From Luidia sarsii (lineage: Eukaryota > Echinodermata > Asteroidea > Paxillosida > Luidiidae): a stretch of DNA of 64,000 nucleotides. Positions 45,861 to 58,777 of the stretch are shown piece by piece. The stretch lies in assembly GCA_949987565.1 (NCBI GenBank), contig OX465110.1, forward strand, positions 15,106,290 through 15,170,289, written 5' to 3'. Below the pieces are notes generated by a model, which saw only the letters and a program-made list of their open reading frames with translations, had not been told where the DNA came from and ran no database searches. The translations under genes were made by a program, and so were the position numbers. Within the stretch, counting starts at the first letter, position 1. Every line of letters begins with the position of its first letter.

Positions 45861-45934
45861 ACCTCCCTCTATGTCTGAACAAGCTAGCATTCAATTTCGT
45901 TTCCACATTTTGATTGACAGATTGAGCCGAAACG

Positions 45935-47430
45935 CAGGTGTACAATGTACATGGTGTAATATTTTTCTACTGTACATACGTACGTGTACCCTGTAGGCCT
46001 ACATATACAATGTACATAACATATATGTTGAGTTTGACAAAGTATGGAACTTGAAGTGATTCTTTGACCATCACAATATACATGTATACATGTACATGTA
46101 CATGTACATGTATACCGGGTAGTCAGGTACATGTACATACATGTACATGTACTACAAATGTATGTACACATACATGTGTACAGTACTTGTATTTTTGTAA
46201 GAAAGTTCGGTGTGAATTCGTAACTTTGTATTTTGTGTAAGTTTTCTGCATTAATTATACAGTTATTTTTTAATTTTTAGTAAATTTCCATAGTACATGT
46301 ACATACACCACTCTACGTACAAATGTGCTATAATTCTTGATTAATTTTAATGTTATCTTCTGTGAGCTGTTTTTAATTAACAGTCTCCGGAAGGCTATAA
46401 ACAGTGAAATAATCCAAGAAGAACAATAACTAGACCTTCGACATGTTTGTCTGTCTGCAACAGGAGCACAGGACTTTGTTGCATACCGGATTACAATGTA
46501 CCGTACAGTAGGCCTACATGTACAGTACCTTTACTTTATAAAAACAAAACTTTGGCCTAAAAATGTGAATGATAATACAGAGGACTAAGAGACACAGCTG
46601 TCTCAGTATGCAATTTCTTTGCAAGTGCATATTGAGCTACATGTACACGTGTACATTGTGTATTATAAATAAGTTGTTGTACTTGTTGTACTTGTACATG
46701 TACATGGACATGTACATTGTACTTGTACCAGTACCTTACATCATGCTTCAGTACATGTACGTAACCTGTACATGTCTGTATAGAAGTCCTCCTTCCTGGT
46801 GCATCTGATGTCCAGAGCATTATGCTGGCAAGGTCCCAAGATCTGTTACCCAATGGTCAGGTAAATAAATACAGGGGCATACATTGTAAGTACATTGTAC
46901 ATGTACATAATGTCCTGTACATGTTCATGTACATTTACATGTACATGTACATTTACATGCACAGTACATGTACATTTACATGTACAGTGTACATGTAGGC
47001 CTGTACATAGGAAGATACATGTACACAACATACATATAAAACAAAGGAAATGGTCAGGACTGATATTTTTATTTGAATCCCCAGTTTGTGAAAACTTGGA
47101 CCACATTCACAGCTGTACACAAACTACATGTAGTTTACAGTTCCAAGCTTTTGACTTGGAACACGGGCAAACGCCCACGTACAGAAAGAAAAAGTAGAGG
47201 TGACAAACACCTGCTGATGCTGTTTACGTTTGAATACTGCAATGTGCTGTTCCAGTGTAAAATTTGCATTTTCAATCCTTGTACTGCACATGTACAGTAC
47301 ATGTAGTGCACGTGCACACTGTACAGTACATGTACATGTACATGTACATGTACACGTGTACTGTAGAGTACATGTACGGTACATGTACACGTGTACATGT
47401 ACATGTTATTGTACATTGTAATGTACGGGT
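45935..47430. repeat. GTACAT repeat blocks
   Basis: Arrays at 46080-46170, 46690-46730, 46890-47000 and 47280-47425. The 46200-46480 interval between them is AT-rich and featureless. Confidence 0.85.
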
Positions 47431-47719
47431 ACTTTAAGTCATCTATTACAGTAATTTTAAAGGGCATGGGATGAATGCAGCTTATAAAATACAGATAGGG
47501 CGTTTTTTCTCTCTTTGTTGGTTACATGTATGTGGGCTGTGGCCATTTGCATTTGAAAGCGTCGTTTGGACTGACTCATTTTATGAGGGTCTACCTTGCT
47601 CGATGTACATGTACATGTACGTGTACATGTATGATGTGCACTACATGCTCAATGCTTTTTCAGGGTTGCTGCCGACAAAAATACAGGTACATGTACATTT
47701 TGTACATGACAATGATGAC

Positions 47720-47860
47720 ATGTACAGGCAGCTTGGGCTGGATTTGAACGTGGGACGCCTGCAGTTGATTTCACCAAAGACAAAACCCATCGTAACTTAC
47801 GATCAATTGCAAGTCGATGAGCACTGCACAAAAACCATATGGTGTATCACAACTAACCGT
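47720..47860 (-). repeat. tRNA-derived SINE, copy 1
   Basis: On the - strand, 'gtgcagtgctcatcgacttg' (A-box-like) precedes 'ggcgtcccacgttcaaatcc' (B-box). The last block, 'gcacaaaaaccatatg', is shared with the copy at 48045-48236. Confidence 0.6.
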
Positions 47861-48044
47861 ACGACGGGTTATCCATCGTTAGATGAGTTGATGGATTGTA
47901 AGAAATCCACCCCTGGTTTCCACTGCAGGTGTAGGTGTGTTACATTTACACATACTGTACATGTTCAGTAACTACACAATGTACAATGTAGGCCCTACAA
48001 TAAACTTGTACATGTACTTTACCACTTTTCTGGTTGAGAATGAG

Positions 48045-48240
48045 ATTATGTGGTGGATTTGAATCTGTGTAGCAGTGGCCGGCAGGTATTGCGTTGCATC
48101 ATACATGTACTGTAGTTTTGAATGTGTGATGTGTGTAACTGCCCAGTGGTACATGTACATTGCATCAAAATCATCATACATGTACAGTAACTTGCTATCA
48201 GTTGCAAGACAATGAGCAGTGCACAAAAACCATATGACCT
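48045..48240 (-). repeat. tRNA-derived SINE, copy 2 (diverged, interrupted)
   Basis: Shares 'agttgcaagacaatgagcag' and 'tgcacaaaaaccatatg' and a 'tggatttgaatctgtgtag' B-box relic with 47720-47860. GTACAT units are expanded inside it. Confidence 0.55.
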
Positions 48241-48489
48241 ACACACTGTATTACAAATTGTGATGGCGGATCAATCGTAAGTTCAGTTGTTTACTTGAAG
48301 GTGGCTGACAGAAGACAGGGATCAATCATTGCTATGCAAGTCTTCAAAGCAAGTTATTTTCCACTGGCATCTCTCAGCCTGAGTTAATTGGGTTGCCGGC
48401 CTTCTGCAAGCTTGTCTACTCTACATGTACCTGTATGTAGATTGGGAATCGCTTGACCTTGCTGGACACAGATAGTGTCTACATCTCAT

Positions 48490-49110
48490 TAAAGTCGTTG
48501 TTTCTGTTGCTGTTATTTATGCTGTCTATGGTTGTTGTCAGTGTGGAAAAATGGCAGAGTCATCATGTACGTGTACATTGTAAGTCATCAACTTGCAGAT
48601 GGAGAATGGCTTTTAGAAGAGCCAGTAATTCAATGTTTCAGGCAGTCTGTACTCTGTACTTTGCCCGTTGTCTGGAGACATTTGTTGTCAATGTTTTTTG
48701 TGTGGTTTTGCTGTTGCTGTTGTTCATGTTGTCTATGGTAAAGACTTGTTTACAAGAACAAGGAGTTAAACATCAGGAGATGGAGCTACATGTACATTAT
48801 GTATACATGTACCAGAAAAAGCAAAACACAGAAAATTGTGGCATGACATCCTCGGACGTCAAGAGATGAGGTACCAAGACAGAGTTGTCACTTTGGTGTT
48901 GTTGATGTTGTTGTTGTCAGTGCCTCTGTTGTTTCCATTTTCACAGTCATCATCCCAACTCTTGTTCTTGTCATTTCTACTGTTTCACGATACATGTAGG
49001 GCCACCACGATCAACGACAGAGACAGAGTTGTTGTCACTGTTGGTGTTGTCGATGTTGTTTTGTGGTTTTTGTCGATGGCTGTGCCTGTCTGTTGCTCCC
49101 GTTTTCACTA
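48490..49110. repeat. GTT-rich region with repeated modules
   Basis: Four T/G-rich blocks of the type 'gttgctgttgttcatgttgt' (48500, 48705, 48895 and 49030) alternate with single-copy sequence. They may be tandem duplicates of a 200-bp segment that have diverged. Confidence 0.55.
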
Positions 49111-49639
49111 TTCTTGTTCTCGTCATTTCTACCGTTTTCAAGACAGCTCCACCTTTATTGGAAACGAAATTTAGATGGAGATATTTTCCCTCTGGAGATC
49201 CGGAATTATTCAATACCAGATCGGCGTTGGCAGGCAGTGATGCACAGCCAGTGTGATTTATAAGTGGAAGCATTTCTGTTTGGATTGAAACCGATCCTTT
49301 GCGTGCTCGGAGAATGCATTCTTGTACATTGTAGACTCCCCACCTCCCTACTGCGCTTGGCATGGATCCTTTCAACTCGGCTGCACTTTTTTTCCTTTTC
49401 TTTTTCTTTATCATTTCTCATCATTCCTAATGTAAATGTAAATGTACATGTATGCATGTGCACAATGCGTTTTTTTGTTTTTTGTTTTTTTTAAACTGAA
49501 CACACAATGGGTAAACATGGCATAGCATGGGGTCTAACAGTTGCATGCAAAGCACTTTGCTCTTTAGTTTAGGGCATGCCCATCAATTGAATGTGACACG
49601 CCCGCACTGCTCACACTGATGTGACCTGGTGGAGCTACA

Positions 49640-49753
49640 TGTATCTAACATACAATATACATGTGTACAGTACATCCCACTGCCCTTTTACCTGTTTTTT
49701 TTCTGGGGTTTGGGCTTTGGGGCTACTACATGTACATATATATTTTGCTCCAG
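49640..49753. repeat. Scattered GTACAT units before candidate exon 2
   Basis: Several tacatgt units and a T run. The last 16 bases, atatatattttgctccag, form the acceptor used by candidate exon 2. Confidence 0.5.
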
Positions 49754-49810
49754 GGATCCAGGACTGGATACCAGATTGTGCCAACGAGGGCCTACAAGTC
49801 CCCGAATCAG
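49754..49810 (+). CDS. Candidate host gene, exon 2 (57 nt)
   Basis: The acceptor ...ttttgctccag precedes GGATCC, and the donor is AATCAG|GTGACC. Entered in phase 1 from exon 1, it reads G-IQDWIPDCANEGLQVPES and ends in phase 1. This is a luminal stem-like segment with one Cys. All three frames are open in so short an exon, so support rests on splice sites and on phase agreement with both neighbours. Confidence 0.45.
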
Positions 49811-52428
49811 GTGACCCATTTGAAATGCATGCATGCATGCATACGTACATGACTACATGTATGCCCCCACCTCATACATGTGCAGTACATGTGTACTGTA
49901 TAACATGTACATTCCAGCCCATGCCTGTTTATGCCTGTCATCATGTTGTGGCATGAACTCACATGTACCGGTTCATGTGAATGTGCATAGTTTGCATGTG
50001 CATTACCAGTACAACCATTCACCTGGAGCAGTCTTGGTTTGAGACACTTGACATTTGTCTTCCCCTCGCCACCTCATGAATGCATGTACTGTACTGTAAT
50101 GTTGTGTACATGTACATGTACGCATGTTTCGTAATGGACACATGTACATGTACTGTGTTCATGTACATGAAGGCCTACATGTACATGTACATGTCCATGT
50201 ACCTGTACATGTACATGTACATGTACTGTACATGTAAAGTGTATACATGTACATGTACATGTACACATGTGTGTAGTACAATAATGCGTGTGATGTTGTA
50301 GGACTACATGTAGATTACGGTACATGTACCAGTAGGTCCACAAAAGTACCAGATGGAATTTGTTCCCAGCAGAACGGCATCAAGTGATTTTAGAGCCTGA
50401 ATGCAGTTTACGTATGGACATACACCAGGCACCTGACAAAATGTATTTTAAACTTTGGCTATTCTTTGTGAAATGAGCAAATCCATGAAGCTGCACAAGC
50501 ACATGGGTTTTTGTTTAATTTTTTTTTTTTTAAGGTGGCAGTTTTACTGTGCAAGACTTTTCTTGCTTTTCAACGAGCTGTTTCCAACCATACCCAAGGC
50601 ATGAAACAACCTCTCTCCTCATGTCATGCATGATCGTCATTATCCACCCCTCCCTCTTTTCCTCTGTCCTCCTGTTACCCTTGGGCAAATAATTTGATGG
50701 ATTTGCTGGTAACCATGACAACTGGGGGGTGCCATGGGTGTGATACAACTGGGGTTGGTTGGTTAATTGCAAGAGCAACCCAGCCCATCAATTCCTCGAC
50801 CTTGTGCACACTTCAGTGGTTATCAACAAATTGCAGTATTTGTTGTGAAAATGTACATGGCACTGTACAGTATACATGTACTCATGGTATACTGTACCCC
50901 TCGTACATGTATGTGCGGCCTTAATGGGTTGACTGCATTGATTTTCCCCACGCAGACTTTCCTGTGACTATACTGTACCCAACACCAGAAGCAAGTTCCC
51001 TCAGTCCCCCCCCCCTCCTACATGTACATACATGTACATGTACATGTACATGTATATTTTCCAGATCTCGACTAAAGGAATGTTTCGATTCAACTTCACA
51101 ACTTTCCTGAAGAATGACAATATTGAATCACCTTTGAACTCATTGTACCGTACATGTACATGTCGTGTACACTGTACTGCACATGTACATGTACATGTAC
51201 ATGTACATGTACATGTACATGTACATGTACAGGACAGGTACAGGTGTATGTAACAAGTTCAGGCTCAAGTGGAAATGCAAGGCTCGTTTACAATGTACAT
51301 GTACATGTGTGTACAGCAGAATAACTTTCTGGAATGTTGTGGGGCTTCGGAAGGAAAAGTTCAACGGGATCACGGCTCAAGACTCTGGCTCCAGCTTTGT
51401 TTAATTATACTGTACATACATGTACATACATGTAAATGTACCACAGTACACATGATGTACCGTACGTGTACACTGTACATGTACATGTACATTGTACCGG
51501 TACATGTACACTGTAGTGACTGTTCACACGTACTGTACATGTACATGTATGTGTACAATACATTCACATGTACCGGTACATTGTACACATGCATACGTGT
51601 ACATTACCGGTGCACACTACAATTTACAAAGTACAATTTACGAAGTACATGTACATGTACATGTACAATGTACACGTACATGCACAGTCTCTTTACGTTT
51701 ACCCTATTATTAAAAATGCCTCTAGAGTGTACAGTACATTAGTACATGTACGTACAGTACGTTGTACATTTGTACAATGTACTGTACATGTACATGTACA
51801 TGCATATGTACATGTAGGCCTACAGTACATGTACATGTGTGTACATGTACATGTACTTTTACCAGTATACACACTGTACAGGTACCGGTACATTACCAGC
51901 ACATGTACAGTACATTGTACATGTACATGTATGCATTTTGATCATTTATTTGATTGAAGCATGTTTTGTTCCATGTTGTACTGGTACTTGTACATGTACA
52001 TGTATACATGTGCAATGTTCTGTACATGTTCTGGTACATACAATGTATGCCAAGCCACACCAAAATAATATACATGTACCCATGGTCATCTTGCTTTAAA
52101 TTGGATGGCTGAAATGGTGCTCAAGAACCACAGCCAAGGTTTGGGGGACGATTGCTTTGCAGCTTCATACATGTACTTCACAAAATATGAATACAGTACC
52201 ACACGTACACTGTACATGTACATGTACATGGTCATTGTACATGTACCGGAAGTTTCATTTGCCCGATAAGCTGATTGGTGCATTTGTAGAGTTGCCTTTT
52301 AGAATGCTTGAACTTTCAATGTAAGGGCGCATGTACAGTGTAATGCACAATACATGTGCATGATCAAGTACAAATATCTATTTTTGATAACGTACATGTA
52401 TTCTATTTCTTTTGATGTTTTCTTGTAG
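49811..52428 (+). other. Candidate intron 2 (2.6 kb) with GTACAT arrays
   Basis: GTACAT blocks at 50105-50260, 51015-51060 and 51165-52250 make up most of it. 50350-50860 is single-copy sequence without recognised genes. Confidence 0.5.
51015..52250. repeat. GTACAT repeat block
   Basis: Includes an uninterrupted array of about 55 bp at 51180-51232, one of the purest in the window, and many ACCGGTA-containing units at 51490-51620. Confidence 0.92.
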
Positions 52429-52495
52429 GCCTGAGCCAGACGACTTTCGACAGTGGTGTGAAAGTTGGAGGGACTGTGGCTGTTCCCATAAATCG
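52429..52495 (+). CDS. Candidate host gene, exon 3 (67 nt)
   Basis: The acceptor tttgatgttttcttgtag is strong and the donor ATCG|GTGAGA is good. Entered in phase 1 it reads G-LSQTTFDSGVKVGGTVAVPIN and leaves CG, phase 2. A second frame has a stop at once (GCC TGA), so the open phase is informative. The Gly/Val-rich sequence has no motif that I know. Confidence 0.5.
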
Positions 52496-53228
52496 GTGAG
52501 AATCTTCTCTCTTCTTTTTTTTTTTTTTGACCTCCTTATTCCCTCCCCCTCTTATTTCCTCCCCCTTCTAATGTAAATAATGCCTTCCAACCCACCCAAA
52601 CTCACTCCCCCAACGCCCAACCCCATCCCCAATCCTTGGTCATTCCCCAAACCCAACCCAAATCTCCCTCACCTCCTCCCTCCCCTCGGTCCTCCCGCTG
52701 ACCACCAGTCTGTTGGACCCAATGTCTGCTGCTCCTGAAGTCAGGCCTTCTTGCTGTCTGTGAAGAGAAATCGTTTGAACTGCATCGATCATAAGGTGAC
52801 ATGTGTGTCACTGTGTCAATGCGCGTGCTTTTGCGTGCGTGAATAGACTGCGAATCCCACTCATTAAGCCCACCATTTGCAAATTTGACGTGGCACGGTT
52901 GCTGTGAATGAATGCAAAGATCTATACATGTACATTATACATCACAGCTTAAATGAGCACTGTAGTGTATTGTTCAGCATGTATTTTTGCACCTCATTCT
53001 CTGCGCGTGAGGTTATTTTTGTCCCAACATTTATCGCAGTGTTCAAGTTGATTCTTCACCCTCTTCACATCCCTACGTAATTGACCAACATCCACTCTTC
53101 CATGTACATGTATTGTACCACCCCACTCTGATACTAACCAGATTGTAAGTGCAAATTCATCTGAGTGTGTAGCACTGCAGCCCATTAACCAAAACCTTTC
53201 TAACTTGCTGCCAAGCTTTAGCCAATAG

Positions 53229-53465
53229 GCCTTTCCCATGAAATATGCAAATTAGACTTGGAGCATGGGCAAAACTAAATTGGTTGGCAAGCGAGTGCGT
53301 GTGGCAATTGGCATGCAGGTCTTTGAATACGCCCGCAGGAGACACTGAATAGCCAATCACCGCACGCCAAACATTGGAAAACTATGATTGGTTGGCATCC
53401 CGCTTGCCAACCAATTTAATAAAGCGCGTGCACTAGGTCTAATTTGCATGCTTCATGGGAAAGGC
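53229..53465. mobile_element. Foldback element with octamer sites in both arms
   Basis: 'cctttcccatgaaatatgca' and 'aattagacttgg' at the left are inverted at the right as 'ctaggtctaatttgcatgct' and 'tcatgggaaagg'. Inner 'ttggttggcaagcg' pairs with 'cgcttgccaaccaa'. Each arm has ATGCAAAT, the POU octamer, and ATTGGTT/AACCAAT, a CCAAT-type box. There is no coding capacity. Confidence 0.88.
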
Positions 53466-53589
53466 TCATTGCCATAGTGATTTGCAGGCCTTTTCAACCG
53501 GTTTCTGCATTTTGCACAGTCATCGCTAATCCACAGAATAATTGGTGGAGTATTGACACTCAGAGCACGACCAGTGCGTTGTTGATTTT

Positions 53590-53745
53590 AAAAAAAACAC
53601 AAGACCCCAAATCCCACTAATAAACATGATTATTTAGTCCACACACTCACACACACACCAAGAAAGTGGAGTTTTAATCGCAATTTTAATCCTGATCCTC
53701 AAATTTGCGATTTTTTTAATTTTTTTTTTAGCAGTATGAACCGTT
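53590..53745. mobile_element. Fragment of the 18238/43200 inverted-repeat family
   Basis: 'aataaacatgattatttagt', 'aagtggagttttaatcgcaa' and 'aaatttgcgattttttt' match the family's right-hand part with an inserted CA run. Confidence 0.55.
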
Positions 53746-53864
53746 GTCCTATTGGCATTCACCCATCCACCAAGCCATACAGTCCTTAGGGGATGAGTTC
53801 GTAGAAATCTTTGAAGGTGGAGGTGAGGGTTTGGGACACAGGCTGTTTCAAAATAAAACATTTA

Positions 53865-55900
53865 GTACCGGGTACATGTACATTGTACAATGTACATGTA
53901 CAGTGTACATGTACATGTACAGTCTTATTTTTGATACATGTATTTGCTTTTTGGCCATTTTAGTCAGTAAGCAGTTTGCAAATTGTTTTCATGTTACTGT
54001 ACCATGTAATGTACATGTGTACATGTACAATCTAAATGATGGTTTGCCCTACCCGGTACATGTGCATGTACAGTGTACTGTATGTGACAATCCATGTACA
54101 TGTACAGTGTAATGTACATGTACATGTGCAATGTACTGTACAGTACATGTACAATGTACTGTACAGTACATGTACAATGTACTGTAGCTAGCACTGCATA
54201 CCCGGTACATGTACATGTGTACATGTACATGTACTGTACATGTACACTGTACAGTACTGTACATGTACATTACTGTACAGTGTCATGTACATGTACATGT
54301 ACATGTACATGTACTGTACGGTGTAATGTACATGTACAATGTACATGTACAAACATGTACATTGCATGACTCTCTCCAAACCATTAGTATTATTAAAAGC
54401 TTGACTATTATCAGACCATGACTATTATTAAACCACCAATAAGAATTCTTAACAGCATTACATTCACTGTAGTCACATACATTGTCTACAGTACACACAC
54501 TACGGCACACCATTCCTTATTTACCGATACACTGTACATGTACATGTACATTACTGTACATGCAAATGTAGTACACTATGTACATGTACACATGTACATG
54601 CAAAGCACTTATTGTACCCTTTACCATTACTCTGATTAAAACCATTACAGTTATTATAGCATTACTGCAAGCAGACTTTTTTGATATCATTTTATCATTT
54701 TCAATACCATTACCATGATTGAACAGTTGACCCACCAGTTTGTAATAATCAAATTTTCATTAGGCCTATTCAATGTTTGGCTTTTCTGTCTCAACTGTAC
54801 ATGTGCGTGTATGTGTACACGCACATGTACACATACATGTACATGTACTGTACATGTATTTGTGCATTTTGATTGCATTCATACAATGTACATACAGTAT
54901 GTACTGTGCATGTACACATTTACATGTACATGTGTACAGTGTACAGTATGTATGGTACATGTACGTACATGTACATGTACGTGTACAGTATGTACCCATA
55001 GAGATTATAAGTAAGACTAGAGGGGACAAAAAGCTTGAGACGCTGAAAGGAGCGCTCGAGCATGTTTAGAACCTCGCAGACGCATACGCATACGCATACA
55101 TGTACATGTACGTGCACGTACATGTATTAGACGCCCACAATAATCCTTCACGTACATGTACATGTATGAACTGGACTGCGGAGAGCGTGAGCGCTTTATA
55201 TAACGCTTGTGCGTAGTCGCTTGTCGATTAAATCAAACAGCGCCACTGTGTTCGCACGCCAATCAAAACGACTAAACATAAAAGAATGGGAGCGTCCCCT
55301 CTACAATGTAGATACTAGTACATTACAAGTACAGTGTAGTCTTATTTATAATCTCTATGTACAGTTTGTACCGGTCGGTACTCTACATGTACAGATGTAC
55401 ATCACTACATGTACAGTGTACATACATGTGTACCGTACATGTATGTACATGTACATACACAGTACCGTATTTGTCCTTACAAGTACGTAATGCTGGATGT
55501 CAGCAATATCCTGGTGCACTGTACTTTGTTGTACATACTGGTTAGGTACATGTATACGTGTACCGGTTGCATACACAGCTCACTGACTTCAGGCAGCAGT
55601 ACAGTACAGGCAACTCAACCTGCATACTGTACAATGTACATGTACAGTACATGTAATGTACAGTACAGTTGTAGATGCCTCAGCAAGTTAATTTACATGT
55701 TTCCTTAAAAATTTACATGTACTGTACATGTACATGTACACTGTACTTTGAACCATTGAGTAGGCCTAAACACTAAACATTGTGTTTAGAAATTAGAGCT
55801 TCCTGCATACATGTACATGTACATGTACAGTGTACAGTACATGTACATTGTACATGTACATTGTACTGGTACAGTACATGTCCCGTGAAGTGTACATGAG
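53865..55900. repeat. GTACAT repeat block
   Basis: Arrays at 53870-53925, 54060-54365, 54535-54600, 54795-55000, 55090-55170, 55385-55460 and 55620-55880. A reverse GAAAC-family end block, 'ttttagtcagtaagcagttt', lies at 53961-53980. Confidence 0.92.
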
Positions 55901-56334
55901 TTTGATATTAATTGTTTGCAACGTCTGATGGACTTTGGGTCATTAAAGTATGTTATATCAAACAAAAATATCCCCAAAACTATCATCACATTGATCACTC
56001 CCCTCCCCCCCCCCAAAGATAAAGGCAGCTGCAGTGTCAGTGCTGTTCATGTTTTTTGGATTGGTAGACAGGGAAGGTGTTGACTGTTGTATTGCCAAGC
56101 CAATGACAAGCAGTACAAGGTCCCTTGAGATCACTTCACGTTAGGGCGTATGAAGGGTGACATGAGTGCCTCATGTGGCTGGGTTGGAGTCGAAGCGGAA
56201 TAGCGGATACTGCTATGGCTGTTGCTCCTACCATTTCCCACGCGCACACCAATTGTATGGTAAAATATTATTTACTGCTAGCAACCCTGAGCCATGGCTG
56301 TTAATACAGCTCATCCTGCCTGGTACCCATGCTC

Positions 56335-56545
56335 TTATACATCTATACATGTACATGTACGTACATGACTACATGTACAACACATACACATGTCCAGTAC
56401 ATGTACATGTACACCCGGTACACGTACAACTGTACATGTACATGTATACACACGGTACATGTTAGTCTCCAATGGTCATCAATCTCACTGTTACTTGTTA
56501 CCAATAAAGGGTATTCACAATACATGTACATGTACACACTGTATC
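56335..56545. repeat. GTACAT repeat cluster
   Basis: Arrays at 56345-56440, with CGTACA and CCGGTACA variants. Confidence 0.85.
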
Positions 56546-58777
56546 AAAGCACTGCACAAGAAGTAACCAGGTACAAAGAGTACAAAGCAGGAAAGTCTTG
56601 TGTCTTGAGTCTTGAGAAGTTTCTTGAAAACTAGGATTGGTGAATTAAGAGGCCTTGATGGGTTTGTCTATCAATATACATGTATAAGTTGAGCTATGAT
56701 GCACCGTAAGGCATCACGCAATCCACCCCCTTGGTCTCCAGAATGCGGAACAGCAGAAATCCCCCTCCCCCTCCTCTTCCCTCTTCCGCCCGTTAAGCGT
56801 GGCAGCAGTTGCACGCTAACGGTCAGCATTCATGGAACAGTGTGGGAATGCACACAGTGTCACCTGCGCCAAAGGCCCACTTATTTGCACAGTATTGATT
56901 TTTTTTTTTCGCAGATGGGCCTGTTTTTCTTAGTCCCAGATAGTCTTCTCAGAATTTGTTTTTACAGTTCCTGTTAATTTAAAAGTGTTGGATTTTGTAT
57001 TGGAGTTTTGAGAGTTGTCACCCTGCCCAGGTAACAATTTGAGGAAGAGCAGAGTAACTACATGTACATTGTACAGTAATTCCGTTCTGCTCTGTTGTCG
57101 GGCCAGATAAAGGCTGTCCCCAAAAAACACCCCCCAAAAAACCAAAACCATGAGCTTCTCTGTCTATTTGCAACAAAGCAAAGGCCATTTTCAGTCTAGC
57201 ACAACTAAAAATGTCCAGCACTGGTTTGGAGCACGTTACGCTGCGTGCAATGCATGGCCGTCTCATATCATCGTACATGTACATTTTACATGAATTTCTT
57301 GACAATTTGAAGTGGCTTTCATCCAAATTTCCGGTTTGTTTACGTCATTGACCTTGGCACGTGCATTGTCAATGTGGAAGGCGACAATCCTGCCGTTATT
57401 GAAACGGTTTGAAAATTCAAATTTGAAAGTGGAATCTTGTGACCACCATTTGAGCCACTCACATCTCATGCGCGACAGGACAATAAGGATATACATTGTT
57501 TGGGTCAAATTTGGCTGGAATATCTTTTGTTGTTTGCTGGATCCTCCACACAGAAAAGAAAAAAAATTCACAATTTTTCTTGGTGTGAAAAAATTGATTA
57601 GTTTCGATCGCCCTGTCTGGTTCTAACAACTACATGTAACAAGGCCGGGGGCATTTTGCTTGGGGAGTGAAAACAGGCACCAGATGGTTGGTGGCAGTCA
57701 GCAGGGGAAGGAGAGGGGGATCAGATGGGAGAATTTTTTTCCCATCATGATTGAATTTTAAGTCAATTTGGGGGTAAGTAATGGTTAAAAAAAATGCTCA
57801 GATGGATTGTCCAGTTCAAAGATCTTGTATGAGCTGTTCGTGTACATTTGAATTGGTGTTCTCGCATACAGTGTATAGCATTGTACGCGTTAACTAACTA
57901 AACACCCTAAGTGCACCGTGTGCGATGGTAGACAAAAAAACTGATCACGTGTGAAATGGGGTGGGGTTGCCACGGCGATGCTGCTCTCCGGGTTCTGTCG
58001 TGCTAATTACCACCCGGGCACTTAGCCGACTGATTGGGTGGACGGGCTCCCAAGAGGAATCGGTCGGGGGGGGGGGGGGGATGGGGGAAACGAAAGAACT
58101 AACCACTCATCTCAACACGACGTATCGCTCAGTTTCCAATTTCCGCACATTTGGAGTGTGTGGTTGTTCCGAGAAAGCCATGATAGGATTCAGCACTCTG
58201 CCAATTATCCAAGCCCTTCTGCGCTCTTGTACAGGTGTACGGTACTTGCAGCTTGTTTGCGAGCATACATGATACCCTACAGACTTACATGTACATGTAA
58301 TCTGAAGTTATTAATGAGGGAGACGGTGGCTGATAATTACATCCACTTTATTCGCTTTATGAAATGAGATGGTACATGGAGGTATCCGGGTCTTATTCAA
58401 TGTTTTGATCCTTGAGGTTTGATCATCTGTGCAGGTTCCTCAGATGTAAGAACATCACTTTTTTTTTTGTCAGGGCACTTTAAACGCCCATTCTTACATG
58501 TACAGTAGTATGCTTGTATACTGTACGGTATTTACTCTGTGTAGACTAGCTTCCACTTTAGATGGTCAAATCTTCAAGGTGAAGATTGTTGGTGGAATTC
58601 CACTGCCTGTTTGACAACCATTGGGTGGTGGGACATGATTTGGAAGAGGCTTACATACCGGTACATGTAAACATACATACAGTACATGTACATACAGTAG
58701 GCCCTACATACACATGTACAGTACCGGTAACCTTACACAGTAAATGCTTATTAATAACTTAAAAACAGCCCCATCCC

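Larger units (their letters stand above)
36153..49753 (+). other. Candidate intron 1 (13.6 kb), repeat-filled
   Basis: Runs from GTGAGC at 36153 to ctccag ending at 49753. It contains another GAAAC-box fragment, GTACAT blocks, a 4-unit SINE array, a pogo-like MITE, an inverted-repeat element and simple repeats, each listed separately. 36370-37860 and 40420-41870 hold no recognised gene beyond short unassigned ORFs. Additional unrecognised exons are possible. Confidence 0.45.

Noticed and set aside
47471..47971. 166-codon + strand ORF
   Set aside because: Composed of a GTACAT array and a SINE on the opposite strand, so a chance open frame.
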